From Cycas panzhihuaensis (Eukaryota > Cycadophyta), in contig CM041465.1 in the NCBI GenBank assembly GCA_023213395.1, positions 90,899,741-90,963,740 of the forward strand: 64,000 bases of DNA. The letters are read 5' to 3'. The position numbers were made by a program, and so were the translations under genes. Position 1 is the stretch's first letter. Each line of letters begins with the position of its first letter. The notes beneath the pieces are model-generated. The model did not search any database, was not told where the DNA came from, and was given only the letters and a program-made list of their open reading frames with translations. Positions 22,020 to 33,059 of this stretch are shown here, in pieces.

Positions 22020-22704
22020 GGGCATTAATTTGTTCAGTTGAACCTTAGAGCTATGGAACATCTTGTCAAAAAGTTGAATGTCTAGAAGGCATGAATAAGG
22101 AAATGCATTCTATAAAACAAAATAATACTTGGGAATTAGTTTCTCTTCCTAAAGGTAAACCTATTGTAGGGTGCAAATGGGTTTACAAAATAAACGAAAA
22201 ATTTGATGGTAGCATTGAAAAACATAAAGCCAAATTAGTTGCAAGAGGATAAACTTAGACTCTAGGCATCGATTGTGAAGAAACATTTGCTCTAGTGGCA
22301 AAAATGATAACCATTCCGACAGTTATAGTTATGGCAGCACAAGATCGATGGGAAATTGTGCAGCTGGATGTAAAAAATGCCTTTTTAAATGGCGATCTGG
22401 ATGAAGAAGTCTACATAAAATAACTGCCAGGATACATGAAAAAAGGAGAACATTTGGTCTGCTTTGTATAGCTTAAAGCAAGCACCACAAGTTTGGTATG
22501 CAAAACTAGATCATCATTTCAAAAGGAAAGGGTTGAGCAGGTGTGAGGTTGATTTAAGTCTTTATGTTAAAAAATGAAAAGAAGACTTGATTACCATAAT
22601 TGTTGTATATGTAGATGATATGATTGCTACAGGTGACGATCATGAAACAATCAAATGGGTGAGAACACAAATGGAAAATAACTTTGAAATGATTGATATG
22701 GGTC
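22020..22704 (+). pseudogene. pol: Reverse transcriptase of copia C1, 5' part
   Basis: KPIVGCKWVYKI, the damaged R-G-x-T-Q block, VQLDVKNAFLNGDLDEEVY, LDHHFKRKGL and IIVVYVDDMIATGDD are all readable, with several frame changes. The last codons DMG at 22695-22703 are cut by the insertion of copia A; the frame continues at 29953 with LHYYLGI. Confidence 0.85.
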
Positions 22705-23237
22705 TGTTAGAAATGGCTTAAGCCTATAATAACCAGGATCAAGAAAGGAGTACTAATCTTGCTCTATAACAAAGATGATTGACATTAATATTGAAAGTTA
22801 TTCAAATAAGCAAGAATGAACTAAAAAGCATGAACAAGACAATACCAACATATGGAGGAGATGGAATTGGTTAAATTTCCAAATGAATGATAGTTTGATT
22901 AGCAAACTAGCAGCATAATAATGTTACTCACACTCCATATGAGATACATGAGAAATGGTCTCAATATATAGAGTTTGAAGAGAGACCTAGGGTGTTGGAT
23001 GTTTGACAAGTGTCAAATGTCCAAGCTGCATCCTTTGCACGGAGGACGTGTCCTTTTGGGCTCTCAAGTGAGCAAAAGAGCATAAGGGTCATTTTGACCC
23101 TTAAGTCACAATGTCGTGTCACTAGAAAAGAATGTGGGTGTGTAATTTATCACTTAAGTGATAAGTCACCCCATAAAGTATAATAATACATGAATAATAA
23201 AGTACATAAGCTTAACATTTAAACATAAGGTTTAACA
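22705..23237 (-). repeat. 3' LTR of copia A (left)
   Basis: 533 bp from TGTTAGAAATGG to GGTTTAACA on the plus strand. It differs from its partner by scattered substitutions and by about 13 bp in length. Confidence 0.9.
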
Positions 23238-23246
23238 CCCCCCTTT
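23238..23246 (-). promoter_or_regulatory. Polypurine tract of copia A
   Basis: On the minus strand AAAGGGGGG immediately precedes TGTTAAACC, the start of the 3' LTR. Confidence 0.8.
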
Positions 23247-23249
23247 ACT

Positions 23250-24070
23250 GTTTATAATGTTAAGTCAGACACTAGACCTTCTCTAAATTTTACAAACTTT
23301 TTTCTACCAAGTGGCTTGGTAAAGATATCTGTTGTCTGCTGCTCTGTAATGGAGGTTGATCTCGCCGTTCTGAACATGCTCTCTGATGAAATGGTGATGA
23401 ACCTCTGTGTGTTTGGTTCGTGCATGAAAAACCTGATTGTTGGTCAACTTGAGCACACTTTGATTGTTGCATTACAGCCTGGTGGGGTGATTTTGCTTAA
23501 GTCCAAGCTCTCCAAGAATTCGTCTAAGCCAAATAACCTCACAAGCTGTGCTGGTTGCAATTTTGTACTCTGCTTCCGTGGATGACAAGGTAACATTTAG
23601 GTGCTTCTTGCAACTCCGTGAAATAACTCCAGAACCAAGGGTCAAACAGTAACCCAAGGTCAATCTTCGGTTATCTTGGCATTCTACCCAATCAGAATCT
23701 GAGAACTCTTCCAAGATGAAGTTCTTGTTGTGTACATACTAAAGGCCATACTACAATGTGCCTTTAATGTATTTTATTATGTATTTAGCTGCATTCCAAT
23801 GATTCTGATTTGGCTAAGACATGTATTTGGAACAAATCCCTACAAGAAATAAAATGTCTGGTTTAGTGTTGGTGAGGTAGATTAGGCTACCAACTAGTTG
23901 TCGGAAAGGAGTGGGATTTGTAGGTTCAACTTCCTCGTTGAGAGTTAGCTTGGTTCCATTCTCCATAGGCATAGGCATTGGTTTGTAATCTTGCATTCTG
24001 AACCGATGCAAAATGTCCGAAGAGTATTTTGCTAGGGAGATGAAGATATAACCTGGCTATTTTTATACCT
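23250..24070 (-). pseudogene. RNase H of copia A
   Basis: Pieces in order on the minus strand: LVGSLIYLTNTKPDILFLVG (24011-23814), FSDSDWVECQDNRRLTLGYC with the first catalytic D in the S-D-S-D-W motif, and LSSTEAEYKIATSTACEVIW with the catalytic E (23714-23472). The end, ARTKHTEVHHHF-type sequence, is on 23290-23472 in a shifted frame. Frame changes near 23470 and 23760 break it. Confidence 0.82.
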
Positions 24071-24076
24071 CAAAGC

Positions 24077-24800
24077 CTAAAAATAATGGAGAAGTCCAAG
24101 ATTTGTCATCTCGAAACTTCTCTTCAAGTCACCTTGGAGAATTTCAATCATCTTAGTATCATTTCCCATGATCACTAAGTCATCAACATACAAGAGAATA
24201 GAAATTGCATAGTCCTTCCCAACTTTAATGTATAAGTTATGATCTGATGTGGATCGATGATATCCATGTTTCAAGAAATAATCATCGATTTTTGAGTACC
24301 ATGCTTTAGGGGCTTGTTTTAAGCCATACAAAGCCTTTTTGAGGTGACAAACCATATGCTCCTTGCCTTGTACTTTGTAACCAGGAGGCTACTCCAAATA
24401 TACCTCCTCTTGAAGATCGTCATTGAGGAAGGTGCTCTTCACGTCCATCTGGTAAACTGGCCATTTGCATTGAGTAGCCAAGGCCAAGATGCATCTAATG
24501 GTGTTCATGTTCGCAACAGGTGCAAAGGTCTCCTCATAATCAATACCTTCCTTTTGTTTGAAGCCCTTTGCAACAAGTCATGCCTTTTGGTGCTTGAGTG
24601 TCCCATCAGAGTGGAATTTTGTTTTGTAAACCCATTTGCAACTAATTGCCTGTTTGTTTTAGGCAATTCTACCAAATCCCAAGTTCCATTCTTCTCAATA
24701 GAATAGATTTCTTCATCCATGGCAGCCTTCCAATTTTCATTTGTATATGCCTCCTCAAAAGTGGAAGGCTCATCAACGCATAACACTTTAGCCATAAGTG
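24077..24800 (-). pseudogene. pol: Reverse transcriptase of copia A
   Basis: On the minus strand: FEEAYTNENWKAAMDEEI and SIEKNGTWDLVELP start RT (24795-24640), then a degraded stretch, DLQEEVYLE-x-PPGYKVQGK at about 24420-24355, then KKALYGLKQAPKAWYSKIDD and ISILLYVDDLVIMGN (24355-24077) with the catalytic YVDD. Stops and a frameshift near 24610 and 24500 interrupt it. Confidence 0.85.
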
Positions 24801-24976
24801 CATAATTGGTTTGCTGCTAATACTTTGATGGACATTTTCCTTCAATAATCTGGCTGTTTGAATAGTTTGAGTGTACCATTTGGGCAACTTCTTCACTGAT
24901 GTGACTTGAACCTCAAGATCTTCTGGTTGGAGCGGTTGATCAATAGAAGATGTGCTTGGATCAAGTGGAGCAGACT

Positions 24977-25834
24977 CTAATGATGTAGAAGGATCAACCG
25001 GTGCAGAGCTGTACATGGTGTGGAAGATTGAAAGGGAAGGAAGTCCTCAACGATCTTTTTGCCTTTGTTAATGGGAGGTTGGATGGATGTTGGTTCCAAC
25101 TCCTTATGATCATCTTCAACAAAGATAACATCTCTTGAGAGATGCATTTTCCTAGCAATGGGATCATACAATTTGTATGCCTTGCTGTGAATGGCATAAC
25201 CTACAAAAATACACTTAAGACTATGTTTATCTAGCTTTGATCTTTGTTGATTGGGGATGTGCATATATGCAGTACACCCAAAGGTCCTGAAATGGCTAAT
25301 AGTTGGCTTTTTGCCAGCCCAAGCCTCCTTTGGTGTGATGTTCGTGACAACTGATGTAGGACTTCGATTGGCCATATAGGCAGTTGTGTGGAATGCTTCT
25401 GCCCAATATGCTCGAGGTAGCCCTTTTGCATGCATCATGGCTTTGGCTTTATTGGCCAAAGTCCTATTCATTCGCTCTGAAACTCCATTTTGTTGAGGAG
25501 TATGTGGAATTGTGAGTTGTCTTCGAATGCCATTGCCCTTGCAGAATTGGATGAATTCCTTTGAAGTGAATTCACCTCCATTGTTTGACCTTAAAATCTT
25601 GATTGAGTGGCCAGATTCATTCTCCACTTCAAGTTTGAATTCCTTGAACTTTTGAAATGCTTCGGATTTCTGTTTGATAAAATAAACCCAAACTCTGTGT
25701 GAAAAGTCATCTATGAAGGAGATGTAGTACAATGCTCCTCCAAAGGATGCTGTGGACATAGGTTTACATAAATCTAAGTGCATCAGCTGTAAGGTATGTG
25801 ATGTACGCCACACTTTGCCTTTAGGGAAAGGCTG
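24977..25834 (-). pseudogene. Integrase of copia A, core open
   Basis: A 278-codon open stretch: LMHLDLCKPMSTASFGGALY (first D), KILRSNNGGEFTSKEFI, where the second catalytic D is Asn, HTPQQNGVSERMNRT with the E, then RAYWAEAFHTTAYMANRSPT and FRTFGCTAYMHIPNQQRS, KCIFVGYAIHSKAYKLYDP. Its last third is Ser/Pro-rich linker to RT. It is the best-preserved part of the element, but the changed D should abolish strand transfer. The start is given by the open frame; the natural frame continues from protease upstream. Confidence 0.88.
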
Positions 25835-26400
25835 TCAATGCTGTGTCTCCATTATGCAAGCTTCACAAAGACATTTTGATCCATAAAGTCTTGGAAGCCC
25901 ATGCACCATGTTTTTGTTCACCATCATCTTGATGTTGTCTAAGCTTAAGTGGCCTAGACGTTGATGCCAAAGTTGCATCTTTGACATTGATTGAGTGACT
26001 GAGTATGCCGTAGCAAGTGTCATATTATTTGCATCCATCTTATAAAGTCCATGGTCTTCATGATCAATGGCCACCACCTGATCATACTTGTCACTAATAA
26101 TACATTTCCCACTTTTAAACAAAATGCTTATCTGTTGTTTGTCCAATTGACTAATAGATAGCACACTCTTCTCCATGGAAGGAATGCGGTAGGCATCTCT
26201 AGTGGGAGATGTTGAAGCAGGATTTGAAGGTGAATGGAATGAGACAGTTTTGCCTATACCTGAAATCTGAATGGATTCATTGTTGCCAAATGTCACTATT
26301 TGACCCCTTCCTTCTTTGATATCATAGAGGAGTTCTTCACTTCCTGTCATATGACAAGATGCCCCCGAATCGATGATCCATGTTTGATCAACATCTGAAG
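25835..26400 (-). pseudogene. Protease and pre-integrase of copia A
   Basis: On the minus strand: WIIDSGASCHMTG at about 26380-26340, the intact active site D-S-G-A; then IQISGIGKTVSF, SVLSISQLDKQQISILF, and the zinc-binding pre-integrase MQLWHQRLGHLSLDN with C-L-CEAC (25960-25855). A stop near 25834 separates it from the integrase core. Confidence 0.85.
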
Positions 26401-26409
26401 TGCGATAAG

Positions 26410-27316
26410 CACAAAAGAGCTTATCTTCATCTGCAAACTGATTTGAGTGGCGTTGATTGCCACCTTTGAAACCCCCCCTTCCTCTTTGACCTCCTCGATA
26501 AGCACTTTGATTTGGTCGAGAGGTTTGTTGCTGAAAATGTTGTTGTTGCTGGAAGTACTAACGAGGCTATTACAACGTGGCTGCTACTGTCTGGATTGTT
26601 GGAGATCGGCTTGCTTCTTTCGACATTCAGGAGCTATGTGGCCAACTTTGCCACAATAATGACAGATTACATTGGCTTTTGAGAAGCCAATGCTCATGTT
26701 CCCAAACTATTTTGTGAGTGGAAGTTTGGGACCCTGTTTGGCCTTTAACTTGGCCATAAATATTCCTGACGTAGATGGCTCATCATCTTCCCTTAGGTAG
26801 ATCTATTCCTCTTGAAGAAGTAAACTTTCTAGTTGATTGAAAGTTATTGTTGAAAGTGAGTCATCACGAGTAATGGATGAAATGAATCCATTATAGTCTT
26901 TAGGCAATGCATGCACAATTGCTGTCACAAGCTCGTCTCTGGAAGCTGGTTTGCCTAATGTGTTCAACTTATTACAAATCTCTTTGATTGAAGAAAAGAA
27001 TGCCGACATAGGCTTTACAAATTTCCTTAGAAGTTTTTGCACATACAATATTTTGATCAACATGCACATCAATAATCATATGTAAAAGAGCTAAGGCAAT
27101 TTCATCTTTGGATTTCCAAGCAGCAATAAGGACTGGATTTGGATCAACAACATTACCATCACTTTCCACAGGTACAGGTTTGGGGATTTTTCCAGAAACA
27201 TATCCCTAAAATTCATTCTTGATCAAGAGATTTTGAGTTTGCCTTTTCCATTCTTGATAGTTATTTTTTCTAGTCAATTTTATGGTACATGCATTGAACA
27301 TGTTTATAGCAGCCAT
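26410..27316 (-). pseudogene. gag: Gag of copia A
   Basis: The start MAAINMFNACTIKLTRKNNY at 27316 matches UBN2-type copia gags (K-L-x-R-x-N-Y-x-x-W). A stop near 27210 and a frameshift near 26985 break the frame; the middle contains WKSKDEIALALLHMIID and the later part GKPASRDELVTAIVHALPKD. A CCHC knuckle, CHYCGKVGHIAPEC, lies at 26664-26623 in good form. Gag forms the particle and binds RNA. Confidence 0.85.
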
Positions 27317-29384
27317 GTTTAAGTTGTAAACTCTTGAAGCTAGCAGATGAACTTGGAAACGCTAAGCTGTTGTCGCTTAAGTTCTACCTTCTAACAAGCC
27401 AACAATTCTGATCTTACTAGAAGATCCAACAACTGAAGAGAATGATGAGGGGTGGAGGACTAGGCTATAGAGTTGGTCCAACCTTGATCTATAAAGGAGA
27501 TTTAACGGTTGACCAAGTCAAATCTAGAACAAGGCAGGTAGAGTTGATCTGCATGGACGTACCATGCTTTCCCTAGGATTCGCAGCCCCAATAGCACCCT
27601 TTTCGAACCTCCTTTTCCTCAAGAAACCTTAGTTGTCGTGCACTGACCATATGGTCGGTTGCTCCTCTAGGGAATGCACCAAGTTTAAGGTTATTTTAGA
27701 GGCAAGGATGCCTTTTTCGAGCCTCTACCACCAAATTTTAAAGTCACTTTTTAAGAGTGTTAAAGTTGACTTTAGGTAAATTTTACTTGGTAGATGTACT
27801 CGTGAAAAATGCTTTATAAAATAACTTACAATGAGCTTCAAATGGAAGGAATAAAGTACATCAAGAACACAATAAGTGTGTTTACAAAGGCACTTTATAA
27901 AATGAAAAGAAGTGCTTACAAAACCAAGTAAAAAACCAAGTTTTTGCTTTATGCGATGCAACAGGTGGGTTCGTTTTTAATGGAAAATGATCAACTTGAA
28001 GATGAAATGAGTCACTTGCAAAAGTAGACAACAACAACCAAGTGTTAGGCCTTAAATAGTCCTAACCAGCCAAAAAAAGTTGAGTGATTTTATTCAAAAG
28101 TAAAATTTTGGGCCCCTTTTTTGATTAGGGCACTAGGTCACTATGCAGGGAGCCTTAGGAAAAACACTTAAATAAGTGAATTTTTTCACTTTTTCAATGA
28201 AAATGATGCTAAAAATCACTTAAATTGAGTTAAAATAATACTAATAGAAATTTATCAAGTGTTAAATAACTCAAAAAGTTAATAAAAAGATTGAAATTAT
28301 ATTAAGAGTGATTAAATAGTATTAAAATCACTTACAATATAAAAAAGCTTTATAACTAAAGTTTAAATTAGAAAGAGAATATTTCATGAATATTCTAAAT
28401 GACATAACATATAGTTATATCACTAAAGTAAAAAAAAGATTTCTTTTGAAAAAATCTTCACTTGCGCGGTCGCGTAACTTTGTGGAGGTCGAAATGGTTC
28501 AATCTCTTCACAGAAAGGTCATATCAAGCTCAAAATTTAGATGGAGGGTCGTAGGAGCAAGGCAAAGATGCTTGCCAAATCTCACGAGATTCCGTTCATT
28601 GTGGTGGCAAAACGAAGCATATGAGATAAAATATTGGGTGCATGGCTGTGATCATTTAGATCGTATGAATTTTTTGCACAGTGCACAGAATGGCATGAAA
28701 TTGCAGGGGATCCTTTGTATGGCAAAGACAAAGGTCACACTTAAATTTTACGAGAAACAGAGCTTGCTTCAAGGAGATCTGAATTAACACGTTTTGGAGA
28801 GGCACATTGCTAGTCAAAACAGTGTCCATACACTATCTAGGGTTTAGAACCCAGATTTAAAACTTCAAATCTTGTTTTTTTGAGATTAGATCACTTGCAA
28901 ATAATGTCAGTTTGAGGACAGCTAGCCAGATTCAAGAGAAATGAGCGAAAAAATGTTAGTTTTTGAAGAAAAATCACTGAAAACAGTGATAAATCTGCCC
29001 AACATTGTTAGAAAACTGTTGCAGGTTAGTTACAGGCCATAAATGATAACCAAAAGATTGATTTACAGTCAGAAACTAGTCAGATCTCTCAGATTTGCCC
29101 ATTTTCTTGCAGAAAAATAATTTTTTTTGACAAAAAATCAAAGAAAAATCATTGTTTTTGATAACAGTGAGTGTTGCACGCTGCAGATATGTCTGAAAAA
29201 ATTTCAGACCTTAAAATAAATGAGCTACAACTTGTAAAGTACTCCAAAATGCTTGGATCTGCTGAAAATAAGACAAACAAACCTTGGATTGCCTTCGGAG
29301 AATGAAGGTCGTTATAAAGGGTTTGTAAACCCTTACAAGATCACTTAAAACCAAGGAAATTAGAGCAAAAAAGGACTCCTTTTT
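27317..29384 (-). other. Long untranslated leader of copia A
   Basis: About 2.1 kb between primer-binding site and gag. No conserved domain is seen on the sense strand. A 133-codon plus-strand frame (28386-28787) and a 78-codon minus frame (27961-27725) have no recognisable motif. Poly-A and poly-T runs are frequent. Confidence 0.55.
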
Positions 29385-29399
29385 GCTACTCTGATACCA
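29385..29399 (-). promoter_or_regulatory. Primer-binding site of copia A
   Basis: On the minus strand TGGTATCAGAGTAGC, two bases inside the 5' LTR, matches initiator-Met tRNA over 11 bases. Confidence 0.85.
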
Positions 29400-29401
29400 A
29401 A

Positions 29402-29947
29402 TGTTAGAAATGGCTTAAAGCCAACAATAACCGGGATCAAGAAAGGAGTACTAATCTTGCTCTATAATGAAGATGATGGACATTAATATTGAAAGCTATT
29501 CAAATAAGCAAGAATGAACTAAAAAGCATGAAAGAGCATGGGCAAGACAATACCAAGATATGGAGGAGATGGAATTGGTCCAATCTCCAAATGAATGATA
29601 GTTTGATTAACAAACTAGCAGCATAACAATGTTACTCACGCTCCATATGAGATACATGAGTAATTGTCTCAATATATAGAGTTTGAGGAGAGACCTAGGG
29701 TGCTGGATGTTTAATAAGTGTCAAACATCCAAGCTATATCCTTTGCATGAAGGACACGTGTCCTTTCGGGCTCTCAAGTGAGCAAAAGTGTGAAAGGGTC
29801 ATTTTGACCCTTAAGTCACAATGTTATGTCACTAGGAAAGAATGTGGGTGCGTACTTTATCACTTAAGCGATAAATCACCTCATAAAGTATAATAATACA
29901 TGAATAATAAAGTACATAAGCTTAACATGTAAACATAAGATTTAATA
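29402..29947 (-). repeat. 5' LTR of copia A (right)
   Basis: 546 bp partner of 22705-23237; the outer base pair reads TA instead of CA at 29946-29947, a substitution in the terminal dinucleotide. Confidence 0.9.
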
Positions 29948-29952
29948 GGGCC

Positions 29953-30666
29953 CACTTCATTATTATCTTGGTATTAAAGTTAATCAAACAACAAATGCTA
30001 TTTTTATTTCACAATCAAAGTATGCCAAGAATCTTCTCAAAAGATTGAATACGGAAGATTGTAATCCCTGTGCTACACCCATGGAAATAGAATGTATTTT
30101 GACAGCCAATGAAGACAATTATTAGATGAGTGAGACGCTTTTTAGACAATTGGTTGGAAATTTCATTTACCTAACTGCAATCAGACCAAACATAACCCCA
30201 AGTTACCCATTGGAATGTTGCTAAAAAAATCCTAAGATATATCAAAGATGCATTAGACCTTGGATTGAAGTACATTGAGGTAGACAAATCAGGATTAATT
30301 GGATACAATGACCTAGATTGGGCAAGTGAATGATAGGAAATAAAGTCCACATCAGGATATTGTTTTAATCTTGGGTTAGTTGTAACATCTTAGAGCATCA
30401 AAAAACAACCAACAGTGGCATTGTCATCAATAGAAGTAGAATACAAAGCTGCAATTACCGCAACCTATGAAGCAATATGGTTAAGACAACTTTTCAAAGA
30501 TTTAAATCATAATTGTTGTAAAGCAACCACAACTTTTTGTGATAATCATAGTGTTACCAACTCACAAAAAGTCCTATTTCTCATGCAAAGAACAAAACAT
30601 AGAAGTGTATCATCATTTTATTAGAGAAAAGGTTTAGAATAAAGAAATAGATCTTCTGTTTGCAAT
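29953..30666 (+). pseudogene. RT end and RNase H of copia C1, 3' part
   Basis: The frame cut at 22704 resumes with LHYYLGIKVNQTTNAIF, goes on to CNPCATPMEIECILTANED, then RNase H with a catalytic D region near 30310-30330 and LSSIEVEYKAAITATYEAIW (catalytic E). The reading ends in NKEIDLLF where the sequence turns into an inverted piece of C2. Stops at about 30121, 30334 and 30391 are present. Confidence 0.85.
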
Positions 30667-32057
30667 GTGTCCATACTTAGAATGCCAAATTTCATTAATA
30701 GTGTTGTTAACAACAAAGGACCTTACAGAAGGGTCAAACAAAATAGATGTTGAAATCAATTTATAGAGATTACCGATTTCAACACCTTTTATTATTACAA
30801 CTCCGTCTTTTCTCATGTCATGAATATGGCAACTCCCATTTACCTTAAAGACAACTTGGAGTCCCTTTTTTTTCAATTGGGATATAGACAAAAGATTTCT
30901 TTTTAGGCTAGGTAAATATAAAACTTCTCCAATTTTTTTAATTTTTTCATCAATTAGAATAGCAACGATACCTTTCCCTTTGATCTACAGAGGAAAGTTA
31001 TCACCAAGTTTCACAATTTTGTTGATGAAGTATGGCTACAGTGTTTCAAACCATTCCTTTTTACCTATCATGTGATTTGATGCTCCTAAATCTATGTATT
31101 GGTCTTCATTTTTATTGGTGCATACAGAGAGAGTTATGATGAGTGCAGTTTCTTCCTCTTCCTCTTCTTGCTCTTGGCTATAATTTTCTTCTACTCTCTT
31201 CCCTCTATGGATGTCAGCTTGTTTCTATGGGCAGCAATTTGAAGAGTGTCTTGTTTTTCCATAATAATAACAATTTTGTAAATTTTGCATCCTACATTCA
31301 CTGGACAAGTGACCATACCTTCCACAACGAAAATATTCTTTGGTTTCTCTCAGTCTGCCTCTTCCTTCTGATCCCCAAGGAATTCTTCCATGTCCTTCTG
31401 GAGACCAATATGATTTAGTTGGAAATCTAGCCCATCCTTTGGTGTTTCTACCTCGTCCTCTCATTGTGTTTCTGGAGCGTCCTCTGCCTTCCAAACTTAA
31501 CTTGGATGTGAATGCTTCTTCAATATTCGTCTCTTTTTCATATCTCCTGTTCCTTTGCTCTTGTTACAACATATGACCTGTTAAAGTATCAAATGACATA
31601 TTTGTTGTATGACCTCCTATGGTAAGCGTATTTACCATGGTGTCAAAAGATTTTGGGAATTTGTTTATAATTAAATGAACAAGTTCAGAGTCAGTTAAAG
31701 TGTCTCCTGCAGAAATTAAGCCACTTTTGATTTCAACAATCTTGGTTATAAAGTTTGACACTTTTCCTCCCTTCTTGAGAGTGACTCTGTATAATTGTTC
31801 TCTGAGTGAAATAATTTGTGTTTCATTTTTTTGACTGTATAATGAAGCTAGAATCTTCCAAGCTTGTGCAGAAGAGGTGACAAAGTCTATGTGACTTATT
31901 AAGGCATCTTCTACGGACAACAAAATTGCAAGCAAGGCCATCCTATCTCTTTCTTCCCAACTAATTGTGTCCACTGTATTAGTGGGTTTGGTTTCTTTAC
32001 CTGTCACTATCTCCCAAGCATTTTTTACCATTAACAAACCCTGTATTTTCACTTTCT
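30661..32057 (-). pseudogene. Inverted gag-protease segment of copia C2
   Basis: On the minus strand from 32052: KIQGLLMVKNAWEIVTGKE, SSAQAWKILASLYSQKNE, then INKFPKSFDTMVNTLTIGG, all matching C1 gag in order. Two knuckles follow at 31350-31225: CGRYGHLSSEC and a second one, CYYYGKTRHSSNC, with Cys changed to Tyr. A degraded protease and LSISQLKKKGLQVVF (30891-30840) come next, ending in HSKYGHIA, the zinc domain of pre-integrase. It is of the same family as the plus-strand flanks but runs the other way: gag, protease and part of pre-integrase only. Confidence 0.85.
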
Positions 32058-32064
32058 ATATGTT

Positions 32065-32870
32065 GTAATGGTTTACCAAAAATGCCTTTTGAACCCTTTG
32101 TATGCAAAAGTTGTATGATGGGCATGAATCATCAAATCCCTTTTCAACAAAGCACATGGAAAGCACGCAAAAAATTGGAATTAATTCATACAGATTTGTG
32201 TGGACCAATAACACCAAATTCGATAAATGGTGCCAGGTACTTTCTCACATTCATTGATGATTTCTCCAGGGAAACTTGGGTTTATTTTCTCTGTAGCAAA
32301 TTAGAAGCCTTAGATTATTTTAAAGAAGTTAAAGCATAGGTTGAACTGGAAAGTGAATGTAAGATCAATATTCTTCAATCTGACAGAGGAGGAGAATATA
32401 ATTCAAAAGTCTTATGTCAGTTTTGTAAAATAAATGGGATATAGAAATAACTAACAACTCCATATACACCACAATCAAATGGAGTAGCTGAATGCATGAA
32501 TAGAACAATTATGGAGATGGCATGTAGCATGATAAGCGAAAAGGCATTGACAAAATCATATTAGATAGAAGCAGTTAACATGGCAATCTATCTTATCAAC
32601 AGAAGCCAAACACAAGCTTTGGATAAGATAACTCCTGAAAAAGCATGGACCAACACAAGACCAAATGTGAGTCATCTTAAAATTTTTGGAAGTAAAGCTT
32701 ATGTTCATATTCATGACAATGAAAGGACAAAAATGGATGACAAAAGTATAGAATGCATAGTGGTTGGATATAGTGACCAATCTAAAGCATATAGATGCAT
32801 AGATCAAAAAACAAATAGGATCTATATTAGTAGGGATGTAAATTTTGATGAATAGTTAAATAAAAAAGAA
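32065..32870 (+). pseudogene. Integrase of copia C2
   Basis: FVCKSCMMGMNHQIPF closes the zinc domain. The core has LELIHTDLCGPI, LQSDRGGEYNSK and SNGVAECMNRT, giving D, D and E. The C-terminal block reads MAIYLINRSQTQALDKITPE and LKIFGSKAYVHIHDNE, KSIECIVVGYSDQSKAY. In-frame stops occur at 32337, 32442, 32448 and 32561. Confidence 0.85.
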
Positions 32871-33059
32871 AGAAGTGATTACCTATAAATTGAAGGAGGC
32901 ACATAGATACATCTACCGATTGAAGAAATATCTGAAGCCACTACGACATAGAAGGATACTTCAGATAGTGAGCTTCAAGAAAGTAGCATCCCTGAATAAC
33001 CTCAATTGATCGAAGAAGAGCAAAATGTTTCTGAAGAAGAACAAAGTTCTTCTTAAGAT

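Larger units (their letters stand above)
22705..29947 (-). mobile_element. Complete Ty1/copia element A, minus strand, inside C1
   Basis: LTRs at 22705-23237 and 29402-29947 share nearly all their sequence (TGTTAGAAATGGCTTAA start). The flanks are GGGTC (22700-22704) and GGGCC (29948-29952), a target duplication with one change. On the minus strand the order is 5' LTR (right), primer-binding site, long leader, gag, knuckle, protease, integrase, RT, RNase H, polypurine tract, 3' LTR (left). The element is 7.2 kb. It has stops in gag and RT and a changed integrase residue, so it is not active as it stands. Confidence 0.92.
18672..30666 (+). mobile_element. Ty1/copia element C1, split by element A and lacking its 3' end
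   Basis: 5' LTR (18672-18890), primer-binding site, gag, protease, integrase and RT run to 22704; the same RT frame resumes at 29953 and goes through RNase H to 30666. Between lies a complete minus-strand copia with a 5-bp duplication. The order gag-PR-INT-RT-RH is that of Ty1/copia. The 3' end of RNase H and the 3' LTR are missing; the sequence joins an inverted piece of a sister copy at 30661-30666. Several stops make it defective. Confidence 0.85.

Noticed and set aside
28386-28787. 133-codon plus-strand ORF inside the copia A leader
   Set aside because: Antisense to the element, no known motif, flanked by stops; kept only as a note with the leader.
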